Source: an uncultured Dysosmobacter sp. (GTDB lineage Bacteria; Bacillota; Clostridia; Oscillospirales; Oscillospiraceae). Taken from it: a stretch of 64,000 bases of DNA. This document shows positions 33,494 to 41,137 of this stretch, in pieces. The position numbers were made by a program, and so were the translations under genes. How positions within the stretch are numbered: the stretch's first letter is position 1; each line of letters opens with the position of its first letter. Below the pieces are notes generated by a model. It was not told the origin of the DNA. It was given only the letters and a program-made list of their open reading frames with translations, and made no database searches. Location of the stretch: assembly GCF_947631635.1 (NCBI RefSeq), contig NZ_CANRMB010000013.1, positions 1 to 64,000 on the forward strand. The letters run 5' to 3'.

Positions 33494-34119
33494 GTGTGTC
33501 CAGCTCCCGAGTCACAAAATCCAAGCGGCAAGTATTTTGTCGCCCTCTGCTGTATCGATGTAGAAGTGGAACCTCTGCCCTCTACTGGGGCGGTGGTCGA
33601 CCTGGACATGGGCCTCAAGTCATTTGCAATTACCTCCGCCGGTGTGGAATATCCAAACCACAAGCATCTGACAAAGGGCCAGAAGAAACTTATCCGTCTC
33701 CAGCGTTAGCTCTCCTGAAAATTAAAGGGCGCAACCGCAGAGGAAAAGCAAGGGTTAAGGTTGTCCGGTTGCAGAGCACGCTGCATAAACTGTCAACCCA
33801 GCTTGTTCGGTACTATGACCCAATCAGTATCGAGGGCTTGGCTCCTAAGCATATGGTTAAGAACCATAAACTTGCCAGGTCAATCTCAGATGCTTTTTGG
33901 AGGGAGTTCCGGCAGTAATTGGAGTATAAGGCGGCATGGTACGGAAAGAAGATGATCATGCTAAACCCTTTCTTCCCTTCCTCCCAGATTTGCCCCATCT
34001 GCGGCGCACAATGGCCCGGAACGAAAGACCTCGCAGTGATAGAGTGGGGCTGTCCTGTCTGTGGCACTGTCCACAACCGAGCCACCAATGCCGCCAAGAA
34101 CATCAATGCGGCGGTCTAG
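33494..34119 (+). pseudogene. IS605-type tnpB (RNA-guided nuclease family), decayed
   Basis: Pieces in different frames: STGAVVDLDMGLKSFAIT (RuvC-I Asp), ISIEGLAPKHMVKNHKLA (RuvC-II Glu), CPICGAQWPGTKD...CPVCG zinc finger and NRATNAAKNINAAV (RuvC-III, Asp now Asn). Stops at 33707, shortly after it, and at 33916, plus a frameshift near 33710, destroy the gene; the N-terminal half is missing. No tnpA is nearby. 34120-34329 holds nothing recognised. Confidence 0.85.
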
Positions 34120-34329
34120 CAGCAACTTATAGCTGGATGTCTCCAGTGATTTTTTGACTCGGATCCTGAATGTTTTTGGATTAAGGGTTTTTCTCTGGAC
34201 GGATTTTGGGTATATAGCTTTTTCAGCTCCTTAACACAAAAATTCTAGGAATGTTTGGAAAATGCCAGTATTAAAGAACCTTCTACTGCTGGAACTCTAA
34301 AGATTATTTGAAGATGGGGGCTGCAAACG

Positions 34330-35046
34330 ATGAGATACTTATCCCGAAATGACCTTGAGAAAATAGCAACCCATGTTTTCAATGACTATAAGCTTTTACC
34401 TCAGTTTGCGGGCCAGCAAGTCTATCACGTTGACCCGGAAATCCTGGCCGGCGGGCTTTGTAGCCTCCATATCGACCATTTCCATTTGTCAAAAGACAGA
34501 CTGACCCTGGGAATGACTGCGTTTAAGGAGATCGGTGTTGAAGTCTTTGATGACAGTGGACAACCCCTCTTTTACTATCTTGACGGGAGAACCCTTTTGA
34601 TAGAAACAGACCTAAAGGATGATCCGGCTCAGTATGGAAGGTATCACTTTACTGTGGCGCACGAAACGGCGCATCAGATTTTGGCTGATCTGCACCCAAC
34701 TGATCGGGCGCTCCAAAACCGCGTTGTCCGTTACCGGGGCGACAGTCCGCAATTCCCCATCCATGATTGGAGCGAGTGGCAGGCCGACAATCTGGCATCT
34801 GCACTCTTACTCCCCCTTGAGATCGTACATGGGGCGCTTCACAGGTTTGACCTGGAACATGGCATCGGCATACTGAACAAGGTATATCGTCCAAAGGAAT
34901 ACAGGCGGTTCTGCGAAATGGCAGAGTTCCTCGGTGTTTCAAAACAGGCCATGGTTATCAGGCTGAAACGGCTCGGCCTGCTGAAAAAGGATTATTTGCA
35001 GAACCCCTATGCGCTGGCTGATGTTGAAAAGGAGGATGATGATTGA
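34330..35046 (+). CDS. ImmA/IrrE-type metallopeptidase
   Basis: 238 aa. Zinc site VAHETAHQIL (HExxH) near residue 116 and a third ligand in EWQADNLASALLLP near 155; C-terminal helical domain with LGVSKQAMVIRLKRLGLL, a winged-helix-like end. ImmA enzymes cleave phage/ICE repressors and so trigger excision. Here the substrate could be an ICE repressor outside the window. The stop overlaps the next ATG (TGATG). The region returns to GC-rich backbone composition. Confidence 0.85.
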   Translation: MRYLSRNDLEKIATHVFNDYKLLPQFAGQQVYHVDPEILAGGLCSLHIDHFHLSKDRLTLGMTAFKEIGVEVFDDSGQPLFYYLDGRTLLIETDLKDDPAQYGRYHFTVAHETAHQILADLHPTDRALQNRVVRYRGDSPQFPIHDWSEWQADNLASALLLPLEIVHGALHRFDLEHGIGILNKVYRPKEYRRFCEMAEFLGVSKQAMVIRLKRLGLLKKDYLQNPYALADVEKEDDD

Positions 35047-35219
35047 TGTCTCAATCTGTCAATATTGCCGTCAGGTGCCCGGAATGTGGCTGGCGCGTGA
35101 TGGACAAGGTATCGCCCACCACGGGAAAAATTGAGATAAAATGCCCCCGCTGTCATAAGATCGTGGAGGTAGATCTGGCTCTGCGCCGGAAAGTGCTGTA
35201 TCGGCGCAAGGCCAGTTAG
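35046..35219 (+). CDS. Com-like zinc-ribbon protein, 57 aa
   Basis: Starts at the ATG overlapping the peptidase stop: SVNIAVRCPECGWRVMDKV, then KIEIKCPRCHKIVEVDL and a basic tail. The CxxC...CxxC pattern is like the Mu Com translational regulator and small ICE zinc ribbons. Translationally coupled to the ImmA-type gene. Function inferred only from the fold. Confidence 0.75.
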   Translation: MSQSVNIAVRCPECGWRVMDKVSPTTGKIEIKCPRCHKIVEVDLALRRKVLYRRKAS

Positions 35220-35313
35220 CTTCAAATATCACAAAAGAGGAAGTGACAACAGAATAAGGTCTAAGAGTACCGAGCAACGGGTCATCGTGCCGTAAGGCTG
35301 ATAGTCACCAAAT

Positions 35314-35375
35314 GGCCGGACATTAGGAATGCGAGAGGGCCCCCCTCTTATTCCTGATGCCCGGTCTTTTTTTGT
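35314..35375 (+). terminator. Terminator with internal hairpin
   Basis: CCGGACATTAGGAAT ... ATTCCTGATGCCCGG stem with an inner GAGAGGG/CCCTCTT hairpin, followed by CTTTTTTT. It ends the ImmA/Com operon. Confidence 0.8.
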
Positions 35376-35400
35376 TGCCGCTCCAGAAATGGAGTAGGGA

Positions 35401-35494
35401 ATGAACCTGCTTGCTTGGCAGGCGGCGCTCTGCCGCTATCCGTGATCCCTTGGATTTTTGGCCCCAAAACCCAAAAATTCAAGGAGATCACACA
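35401..35494 (+). promoter_or_regulatory. Putative translational attenuator (leader peptide + SD-masking hairpin)
   Basis: A 14-codon ORF, MNLLAWQAALCRYP, runs 35401-35445 with GGAG upstream. Immediately after, CCTTGGATTTTTGG (35448-35461) pairs with CCAAAAATTCAAGG (35471-35484), 13 of 14 plus one G-T. The right arm contains the AAGG of the Shine-Dalgarno (35481-35486) of the next gene. Stalling on the leader would free the site, as in erm leaders. Confidence 0.55.
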
Positions 35495-36049
35495 ATGAAA
35501 ACTACATATTTAGTCTATAAGCAGGTCGATGGTGTCCGGCAACTTGTCGCCGCAACGCAGGAAGAATGGGACGCTATTATGAAAGAGAACCGGGGATTAC
35601 CCATAGGACAGCGCCGGTGTTTTATGAAAGACTGTTTCGAGGATGGGGACGAGCTGGATTGTATGTATATCGAAACGACCGCAGCTGAATACCGGGAGTG
35701 GAACAGCGAAAACACAATCGCCCAGCGGAAGCGCAAAGTCGGTTCGTCCTACTCGTTTTTATCTTTGGACGCCGGGGTGCCCGAAACCGACCTTGAGTCA
35801 CTGCACGAAAGCGTCCCCTCCGCCTTTAACCTTGAGAGTCTTGCTACCGACCACCTTCTGATAGATGAGCTGAAAACGGCCCTACGTAAATGGAAGCCCT
35901 GGGCTGAGGAACTGCTGGAACTATATTTGTCTGGCGCAAAACGCTCCTGCACAAATAGCCTGTGTGAGAAGTACAGGCTGAGTGATCGAGCTGTTCAAAA
36001 GCGGAAAGCGGCCTTTGAAAAATTCGTCTTAGATTTTTTGAAAAAATAA
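35495..36049 (+). CDS. Hypothetical protein with sigma-70 region 4-like C-terminus
   Basis: 184 aa. N-terminal half unrecognised (TYLVYKQVDGVRQLVAATQE, CFEDGDELDCMYIETT). The C-terminal ~60 residues, LRKWKPWAEELLELYLSGAK and CEKYRLSDRAVQKRKAAFEK, look like an HTH of the sigma-region-4 type. Clostridia ICEs often carry such a gene before integrase; possible regulator of transfer or excision. Start ATG 35495 lies 8 bases after AAGGAG, which the leader hairpin can mask. Confidence 0.7.
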   Translation: MKTTYLVYKQVDGVRQLVAATQEEWDAIMKENRGLPIGQRRCFMKDCFEDGDELDCMYIETTAAEYREWNSENTIAQRKRKVGSSYSFLSLDAGVPETDLESLHESVPSAFNLESLATDHLLIDELKTALRKWKPWAEELLELYLSGAKRSCTNSLCEKYRLSDRAVQKRKAAFEKFVLDFLKK

Positions 36050-36640
36050 GTTCGGTTTGAGGCGTCGAAAGTTGTAGTAGGGGGTTGAGAGGGCCGCAGG
36101 CCCCTCAATGCTCCTTGATAACCGAATACACATTCGTCAAGTACATCAGTTCCGATGTGCGAAAGCATGAGCCACCACAACAGGGTACGCCATGAGGCCC
36201 GGACTGCTGGAAATCATGACCTGCTGAAAATTAGGTCTGCGAAAACATCCAGCCCATCCGAGGTGAGCGAGAATTCCCTTTGTAAGTGTCGGGTTGCCCC
36301 CGGCATGGCGATGACAGTCGGAATGACAATGGTACTCCCGCCCAGCCACAGTCTCAAACAATGGGGGCGGCTCTGTCAGAACGACAGTTGGGGTGAAACT
36401 CCCGTGAGGTGGTGAGCAGGCCATCGCTTGACGACTTCCCAGGCTTCGGCCTGCACACGGGGTGTCGAGGACAAATAGTGTGCATTACATATCTGACCGC
36501 CAACACGGGGACGGCCAATCGCCAGCTATGATAATAGGAGACTCTGGATGGATTGGCGGTCAGATGTGTTTTGCACACTACCTGGGAAGTAATTGGGTAT
36601 TTGGCTGCAAGGGCAAATCACATAAAGGTGAGGTGTCCTT
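36050..36640. other. Structured non-coding stretch
   Basis: About 590 bp without a supported gene. It contains a TTGAG.GGGCC/GGCCCCTCAA stem (36085-36108), a CAGGC-TTCG-GCCTG tetraloop hairpin (about 36440-36454), many GNRA-like loops, and the long inverted repeat at 36476-36580. Possible structured RNA or regulatory region for the downstream toxin; no known RNA family was recognised. Confidence 0.4.
36476..36580. repeat. 28-bp inverted repeat with 49-bp loop
   Basis: TAGTGTGC then CATCTGACCGCCAA-type arm (36476-36503) matches the complement of 36553-36580 with three mismatches. Loop of 49 bp. It lies 60 bp upstream of the MazF-like gene. Confidence 0.7.
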
Positions 36641-37237
36641 ATGAATAGAGAACTGCCAGATGAAGTGCTGCGCGGCCAGGTGTACTATGCTGATTTAGAT
36701 CCGGTGATCGGCTCTGAACAGGGCGGCAACCGCCCCGTCCTTGTGATCCAGAACAACATAGGGAATCGCCACAGCCCGACCATCATCATTGCCCCTATCA
36801 CGACCAGGGTGAAGAAGCTCCATCAGCCGACCCATATCGGTGTCCCTCCATACTTTGGCCTGCCCCAAAACTCTATGGTTATGCTGGAGCAGATCAGAAC
36901 GATTGATAAGAGCAGGCTTGGCAGTTATGTGGGCTGCTTGGACGATGATGTGATGGACTATGTTGACGAGGCCCTTGGCATCAGCGTCGGCCTGCATGAT
37001 CTTGCCGTGAAGGAACAGAAGTCGTATGCCGATGAGCCGCGTGATGAGATGCATGGCGAAATGGTGCTGACTCTTTGTGGCACCTGCCTTAGACAGTTCA
37101 TTTGTTCGCCCGAGCATATTGTGAGGCGGATCAACCACACACAAGCTAAAGAATCTTGTATGTACTGCCACGTCCGGGACGGCTACGATTATCGTATCAT
37201 TCACAAGAAAAAACGCCTGGGCGATGACAGGTATTAA
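36641..37237 (+). CDS. MazF/PemK-type toxin with C-terminal zinc ribbon
   Basis: 198 aa. The N-terminal ~110 residues are a PemK/MazF endoribonuclease: LRGQVYYADLDPVIGSEQGG, NRPVLVIQNN, TIIIAPITTR, MVMLEQIRTIDKSRL. A second domain follows with LCGTC near residue 148 and SCMYC near 178, a likely zinc ribbon not found in ordinary MazF (110-120 aa). Start ATG 36641 lies after AGGTG. No antitoxin gene is adjacent upstream; the HTH protein downstream could serve. Might regulate element mRNA. Confidence 0.8.
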   Translation: MNRELPDEVLRGQVYYADLDPVIGSEQGGNRPVLVIQNNIGNRHSPTIIIAPITTRVKKLHQPTHIGVPPYFGLPQNSMVMLEQIRTIDKSRLGSYVGCLDDDVMDYVDEALGISVGLHDLAVKEQKSYADEPRDEMHGEMVLTLCGTCLRQFICSPEHIVRRINHTQAKESCMYCHVRDGYDYRIIHKKKRLGDDRY

Positions 37238-37250
37238 GGAGGCACGAGGT

Positions 37251-37490
37251 ATGACTGATGAATTGATGGAGCAGCGCATGGCAGAACTCAACGCCCGCAA
37301 CACAGAAAAAACGCCTGCTTTTGACAGCGAAAAAAGGGCCTACTCCGTGGACGATATTATGGAGATCCTGGATATTAGCCGTTCGTCCGCATATATCCTT
37401 ATCAAAAAGAATCTCTTTCGGAGCGTCAAGATTGGGAACCAGCTCCGTATCTCCAAAGCCAGCTTTGATAAATGGCTGGACAATGGGTGA
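37251..37490 (+). CDS. Excisionase-family HTH protein
   Basis: 79 aa. HTH_17 pattern YSVDDIMEILDISRSSAYIL then KIGNQLRISKASFDKWL, typical of Xis/MerR-like DNA-binding proteins. Start ATG 37251, eight bases after AAGGAGG (37236-37242), is preferred to 37224. Follows the MazF gene by 13 bp. It may be an excision factor or the toxin's partner. Confidence 0.8.
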   Translation: MTDELMEQRMAELNARNTEKTPAFDSEKRAYSVDDIMEILDISRSSAYILIKKNLFRSVKIGNQLRISKASFDKWLDNG

Positions 37491-37559
37491 TTGTCAACTG
37501 TACGATTTCAAATTAGCCAGCACAATCGCACATTTGAGTCAAATAAACCCCTCCGCTAC

Positions 37560-37591
37560 AATGTAGTCAAGGCTTTTGCCTTGGCTACATT
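37560..37591. repeat. Hairpin between HTH genes
   Basis: AATGTAGTCAAGGC-TTTT-GCCTTGGCTACATT (one G-T). The 170-bp gap 37491-37659 holds nothing else. Could be a terminator lacking a T-run or a binding site. Confidence 0.5.
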
Positions 37592-37659
37592 GGTAAGCTA
37601 CATATTCTGACACCAACCAATGGGCCAGGACTCAAAATCTACATAGGAGGTACTTCGAT

Positions 37660-38256
37660 ATGGGAAAAACCAGCATCTCTGTCCCCGAAATGCAGAGGCT
37701 GCTCGGTATGAAAAAGGTCGAGGCATATTGGCTTGTAAAACAGGGACGCTTCAAAGTTATTCTTGTCGGCGGCAAAATGCGGATCATGCTGGACAGCTTT
37801 GAGGAATGGTACGGCAGTCAATTCCACTACAAAAAGGTCAACGGGCCGGAACCAGGCCAACTACTCCCTGCGTCTCTGACCGTCCCGGAGGCGGCTGACA
37901 TCCTCGGGCTGAACCCTGGCTCCATCTATGAGCTGATAAAGAACCATGCACCCTTTGAGACATTCAAGGTCGATGGGCAAACTCGCATTCTAAAGGAAAA
38001 CTTTGAGACGTGGTATCAAGGACAGTCCCATTATAAGAAACGAGAAGACGCGGCACCGCAAGAGCTGTTGGACGCAACCCTTTCGGTGAGCGATGTGGCA
38101 AAACTGCTGGGCATACACCGAAACAGCGTTTATAACATGGTGAACAAGCGAGATTTGTTTGTCACAGTGAAAGTGAATGACAAGATCCGCATTTATAAGG
38201 ACAGCTTTGAAGCGTGGTATAAGTCCCAAAATCGCCATACCATAGTTGCCAGCTGA
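37660..38256 (+). CDS. Triple-HTH excisionase-like DNA-binding protein
   Basis: 198 aa made of three tandem HTH_17 units: SISVPEMQRLLGMKKVEAYW (about residues 4-62), SLTVPEAADILGLNPGSIYE (72-128) and TLSVSDVAKLLGIHRNSVYN (138-195). Each ends with an aromatic repeat: SFEEWYGSQFHYKK, NFETWYQGQSHYKK, SFEAWYKSQNRH. Such a protein could hold several sites at once, for example to bend DNA for excision. AGGAGG lies upstream. It precedes the integrase by 14 bp. Confidence 0.85.
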   Translation: MGKTSISVPEMQRLLGMKKVEAYWLVKQGRFKVILVGGKMRIMLDSFEEWYGSQFHYKKVNGPEPGQLLPASLTVPEAADILGLNPGSIYELIKNHAPFETFKVDGQTRILKENFETWYQGQSHYKKREDAAPQELLDATLSVSDVAKLLGIHRNSVYNMVNKRDLFVTVKVNDKIRIYKDSFEAWYKSQNRHTIVAS

Positions 38257-38270
38257 AAGGAGGAACAACC

Positions 38271-39686
38271 GTGGCGTCTATCATTAAACGTAAAACCAAA
38301 TATTCCGTTGTTTATACCTATACGGACAGCAATGGCGCCAAGCGCCAAAAATGGGAAACCTGCGGCTCCCATGCGGAAGCCAAGAAGCGAAAAGCGGAAA
38401 TTGAGCATCAGCTAGACACCGGAGTGTTCATCCCGCCCAGTGCCGATACCCTATCCGATTTTCTGGACGAATATGTATCCCTCTATGGTGTCAACACATG
38501 GGCTCCCTCTACCTTTGATGGACATACGGCGCTGATCAGCAACTACATCAAGCCCATCATCGGAGATGTGAAGCTGGATGACATCAGCCCCAGAATGATA
38601 ACTAAATTCTATAAAGACCTCCAAACCGTGAAAGCAGTTCCCCGGTACGGGCAGCCCGAGGGGGAACTTATCTCCCCCAATACGATACGGGAGATACACA
38701 AACTCCTGCGGAACGCGTTCAATCAGGCAGTAAAGTGGGAGCTGATGGCAAGGAATCCCGTTCAGAATGCCACCGTTCCCAAAGCCGAGAAGCATGAGCG
38801 GAATATTTGGGACGCTCAAACACTGATGAAAGCGTTATCCCTCTGCGATGACCCATTCCTCTCCCTGGCGATCAATCTGGCCTTTGCCTGTTCCTTGCGA
38901 ATGGGGGAACTGCTGGGCCTGACATGGAGCTGTGTGGATATTAGCCAGGACAGCATAGACCATGACTGCGCCTATATCTATATCGACAAAGAACTTCAGC
39001 GGATCTCTAGGGAATCACTGGCACAGATCGGGGAAAAAGGTATCATGTTTAAGTTCCCCACGATGCGAGGGTGCAATTCCACTGTGCTGGCCCTGAAAGA
39101 GCCGAAAACTAAGACGAGTGTGCGGAAGGTATTTCTGCCCAGGGCGGTGGCGGAAATGCTGGTAGAACGCAGAAAAACGATTGATGAACTGAAAGAATTG
39201 CTAGGGGATGAATATAGAGATTATGACCTTGTATTCGCCACTACCCAGGGGACCCCTACCGAAGCAAATTACATCAATCGGGCCTTTGGCAAACTCATCG
39301 CGGACAACAATCTCCCCAAGGTAGTATTTCATAGTCTCAGGCACACCAGCACGACCTACAAACTTAAACTCAGCGGTGGCGATATTAAAGCCGTTCAGGG
39401 TGACACCGGCCACGCACAGGCCACAATGGTCACGGAACGGTATGCCCATATCTTAGACGATGACCGTCGTATAAACGCCGCAAGATTCCAGAAAGAGTTT
39501 TATGGGGGTGGCAGCACAGCAGAAACCGCAGCGGTGACCGAGTCTCCCGTGGAACAGCAGCCCCCGGCACCAGACCCGCTTCAAAACCTTGACGCAGCAG
39601 CCAAACAGCAGTTGCTTCTCAAACTCCTTACAGAATCCCCGGATATGGCGGCGCTTTTGACAGCCCTTGCAGGAAGAATCGCATAA
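38271..39686 (+). CDS. int: Tyrosine recombinase (ICE integrase)
   Basis: 471 aa, GTG start after AAAGGAGG. N-terminal arm-binding AP2-like domain (ASIIKRKTKYSVVYTYTD), SAM-like core-binding domain (TLSDFLDEYVSLYG), catalytic domain with R in CSLRMGELLGL, HSLRH, TGHAQ and Tyr in VTERYAHIL. The C-terminal 60 residues are a Pro/Gln-rich linker and helical tail. It integrates the ICE at the tRNA-Arg 3' end 1.3 kb downstream (position-based inference). Complete. Confidence 0.95.
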   Translation: MASIIKRKTKYSVVYTYTDSNGAKRQKWETCGSHAEAKKRKAEIEHQLDTGVFIPPSADTLSDFLDEYVSLYGVNTWAPSTFDGHTALISNYIKPIIGDVKLDDISPRMITKFYKDLQTVKAVPRYGQPEGELISPNTIREIHKLLRNAFNQAVKWELMARNPVQNATVPKAEKHERNIWDAQTLMKALSLCDDPFLSLAINLAFACSLRMGELLGLTWSCVDISQDSIDHDCAYIYIDKELQRISRESLAQIGEKGIMFKFPTMRGCNSTVLALKEPKTKTSVRKVFLPRAVAEMLVERRKTIDELKELLGDEYRDYDLVFATTQGTPTEANYINRAFGKLIADNNLPKVVFHSLRHTSTTYKLKLSGGDIKAVQGDTGHAQATMVTERYAHILDDDRRINAARFQKEFYGGGSTAETAAVTESPVEQQPPAPDPLQNLDAAAKQQLLLKLLTESPDMAALLTALAGRIA

Positions 39687-39692
39687 TAGAGA

Positions 39693-39726
39693 CGGACAGG
39701 AATGAGTACCATTCCTGTCCGTTTTT
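39693..39726 (+). terminator. Integrase terminator
   Basis: 12-bp stem CGGACAGGAATG/CATTCCTGTCCG, loop AGTAC, T5. Confidence 0.9.
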
Positions 39727-39752
39727 ACATAGTTGTGTTCGGCACTCTTTGA

Positions 39753-39781
39753 TTGCCCGGAAAGCTAATTTGTGGTATAAT
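39753..39781 (+). promoter_or_regulatory. SigA promoter of the truncated fic gene
   Basis: TTGCCC (39753-39758), 17-bp spacer, TATAAT (39776-39781), 40 bp upstream of ATG 39822. Confidence 0.6.
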
Positions 39782-39821
39782 ATGGACATAAAATCCGTTG
39801 CTAATACGGGGGGTGTCGTTT

Positions 39822-40382
39822 ATGGCATTGGAGAATAAGCTGGGTATCACCGACTCCACTGAACTGGCAAAGGCGGAGGAACGGATCAGCAAGACAAAAG
39901 CACTGGAGATGTTTCAGCAGGACCTGCTGGACACCTTTGAAGTCGGTACGTTCCGGGGACTTTCCCAAATCCATAAATATCTGTTTGATGAAATATACGA
40001 CTTTGCGGGACAGGTTCGCACAGTGAACATCGCCAAGGGCGGTTTCCGTTTTGCCCCTGTCCTCTATCTTACCCCGGCCCTGGAAAACATCAGCAGGATG
40101 CCGCAATCCACGTTTGATGAGATTATTGCCAAGTATGTTGAAATGAACGTGGCCCATCCTTTTCGTGAAGGAAACGGACGTAGCACCCGCTTATGGCTGG
40201 ACGCTATCTTGAAGAAAGAACTGTGTCAGGCCGTAGACTGGAGCAAAAATGCTCGTGTTTTTTGCAGTAGGGTTCAAAAAGGGTTCTCGGTAACCGACCG
40301 TTTCGTTATACAATCATTGGTAAGATTTTCTACGAAGAAAGGAGGTAAGCACTATGGCTCGAAACAAGGGCATGTCGGGTAA
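39822..40382 (+). pseudogene. Fic-family protein with lost C-terminus
   Basis: 186-aa ORF. The first ~140 residues are an intact Fic core (TFRGLSQIHKYLFDEIYDFA, VRTVNIAKGGFRF, NVAHPFREGNGRSTRLWLD). After DWSK the sequence changes to ARVFCSRVQKGFSVTDRF and runs into the next gene, whereas the relative at 3526-3890 keeps VDKQDYLLAMERSP. A deletion or recombination therefore replaced the C-terminus. The Fic motif itself is intact, so residual activity cannot be excluded. Own promoter present. Confidence 0.65.
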
Positions 40383-40563
40383 AACCCACACTAAACAGCA
40401 GTTAGATGATTATGCAAACCAGCATACCCCTAATAACAAAGCATACAAAGCCAAAATAACAAACCAAAAACAAATCAAACAGAAAAAAGGCAAAGGACGC
40501 CTTGATTATGTTGTTTATTTGGATTGGATGTGTTATAGCAAAGGTCTGTATGAATTTGATTAA
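40354..40563 (+). CDS. Small basic protein, 69 aa
   Basis: MARNKGMSGKTHTKQQLDDY then NQHTPNNKAYKAKITNQKQI; Asn/Lys-rich, unstructured-looking. Similar short proteins of this ARNKG..GK.HT...LD..ANQ type are familiar next to Fic genes in Clostridia. AGGAGG precedes the ATG. The C-terminal 20 residues (RLDYVVYLDWMCYSKGLYEF) may be an unrelated extension. May be the remnant partner of the Fic protein. Confidence 0.6.
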   Translation: MARNKGMSGKTHTKQQLDDYANQHTPNNKAYKAKITNQKQIKQKKGKGRLDYVVYLDWMCYSKGLYEFD

Positions 40564-40788
40564 CAACTAAATATGCTTTGAGCGAAAACATCAATCAGAA
40601 ATGGTTGGTGTTTTTCTTTTTGCAAGAAACAATTTTTTATGGAAGTTAGAATTACCGAGAAATACGAGATCACACAAAGTCTATGAGGACTGCAACACCT
40701 ACAAAACCGGCGATATTTGAATTGATTACCATTAGTGTTGCAAAGATGAGAAGCATTGAACGCTGAACCGTCAAGCGATTTTTTGCCC

Positions 40789-40841
40789 GCTTGCTAATTG
40801 CTTGCTAATTGCGGCCCTAAAAAATGGCCGTGATTAGCAAG
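40789..40841. repeat. Integrase arm-type repeats
   Basis: GCTTGCTAATT occurs twice in tandem (40789-40799, 40800-40810) and GATTAGCAAG, nearly its complement, at 40832-40841. They sit 100 bp from the att site, as arm-binding sites of tyrosine integrases do. Confidence 0.6.
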
Positions 40842-40937
40842 AAAACGTGGCAAATTGTGAGTGATGGGATTTGAAAAAAGTGAGTGTTTGCAAGGGTTCT
40901 TGAGGTGTTGTGAGTGCCCGTCACAACCACGCCGGGC

Positions 40938-40985
40938 CTTCTCCTAAGCGGTAGATCGGAGGTTCGAGTCCTCTCCAGGGTGCCA
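40938..40985 (+). other. ICE attachment site: 3' fragment of tRNA-Arg
   Basis: CTTCTCCTAAGC, then T-arm GGAGGTTCGAGTCCTCT, acceptor strand CCAGGGT, G and CCA. The 5' half of the tRNA is absent (no matching acceptor strand or D-arm upstream). This is what remains at the far end when an element integrates into a tRNA anticodon-loop/3' region. The intact gene should lie at the other ICE end, outside the window. Confidence 0.7.
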
Positions 40986-41020
40986 AAAGGAGCCAAAACG
41001 TATTGTTTTGGCTCCTTTTT
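40986..41020. terminator. tRNA-type terminator
   Basis: AAAGGAGCCAAAAC/GTTTTGGCTCCTTT with T-run, directly after the tRNA fragment. Inverted A/T ends make it bidirectional. Confidence 0.85.
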
Positions 41021-41137
41021 AGTATTATCTCTGAAATTTGCAAAATGCACGTTTATTGACTTTGATTGTATATTCTGCCTACATTTTTTCTCTTTATAGA
41101 GTCCAAAAAGCACTCCTTTGCTTACACTTGCCAACAT

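Noticed and set aside
40912..40985. Complete tRNA-Arg gene
   Set aside because: No 5' acceptor strand complementary to CCAGGGT and no D-arm are found upstream, so only the 3' part is present.
40914..41099. 61-codon ORF over the tRNA fragment
   Set aside because: It crosses a tRNA remnant and a terminator and has no Shine-Dalgarno.
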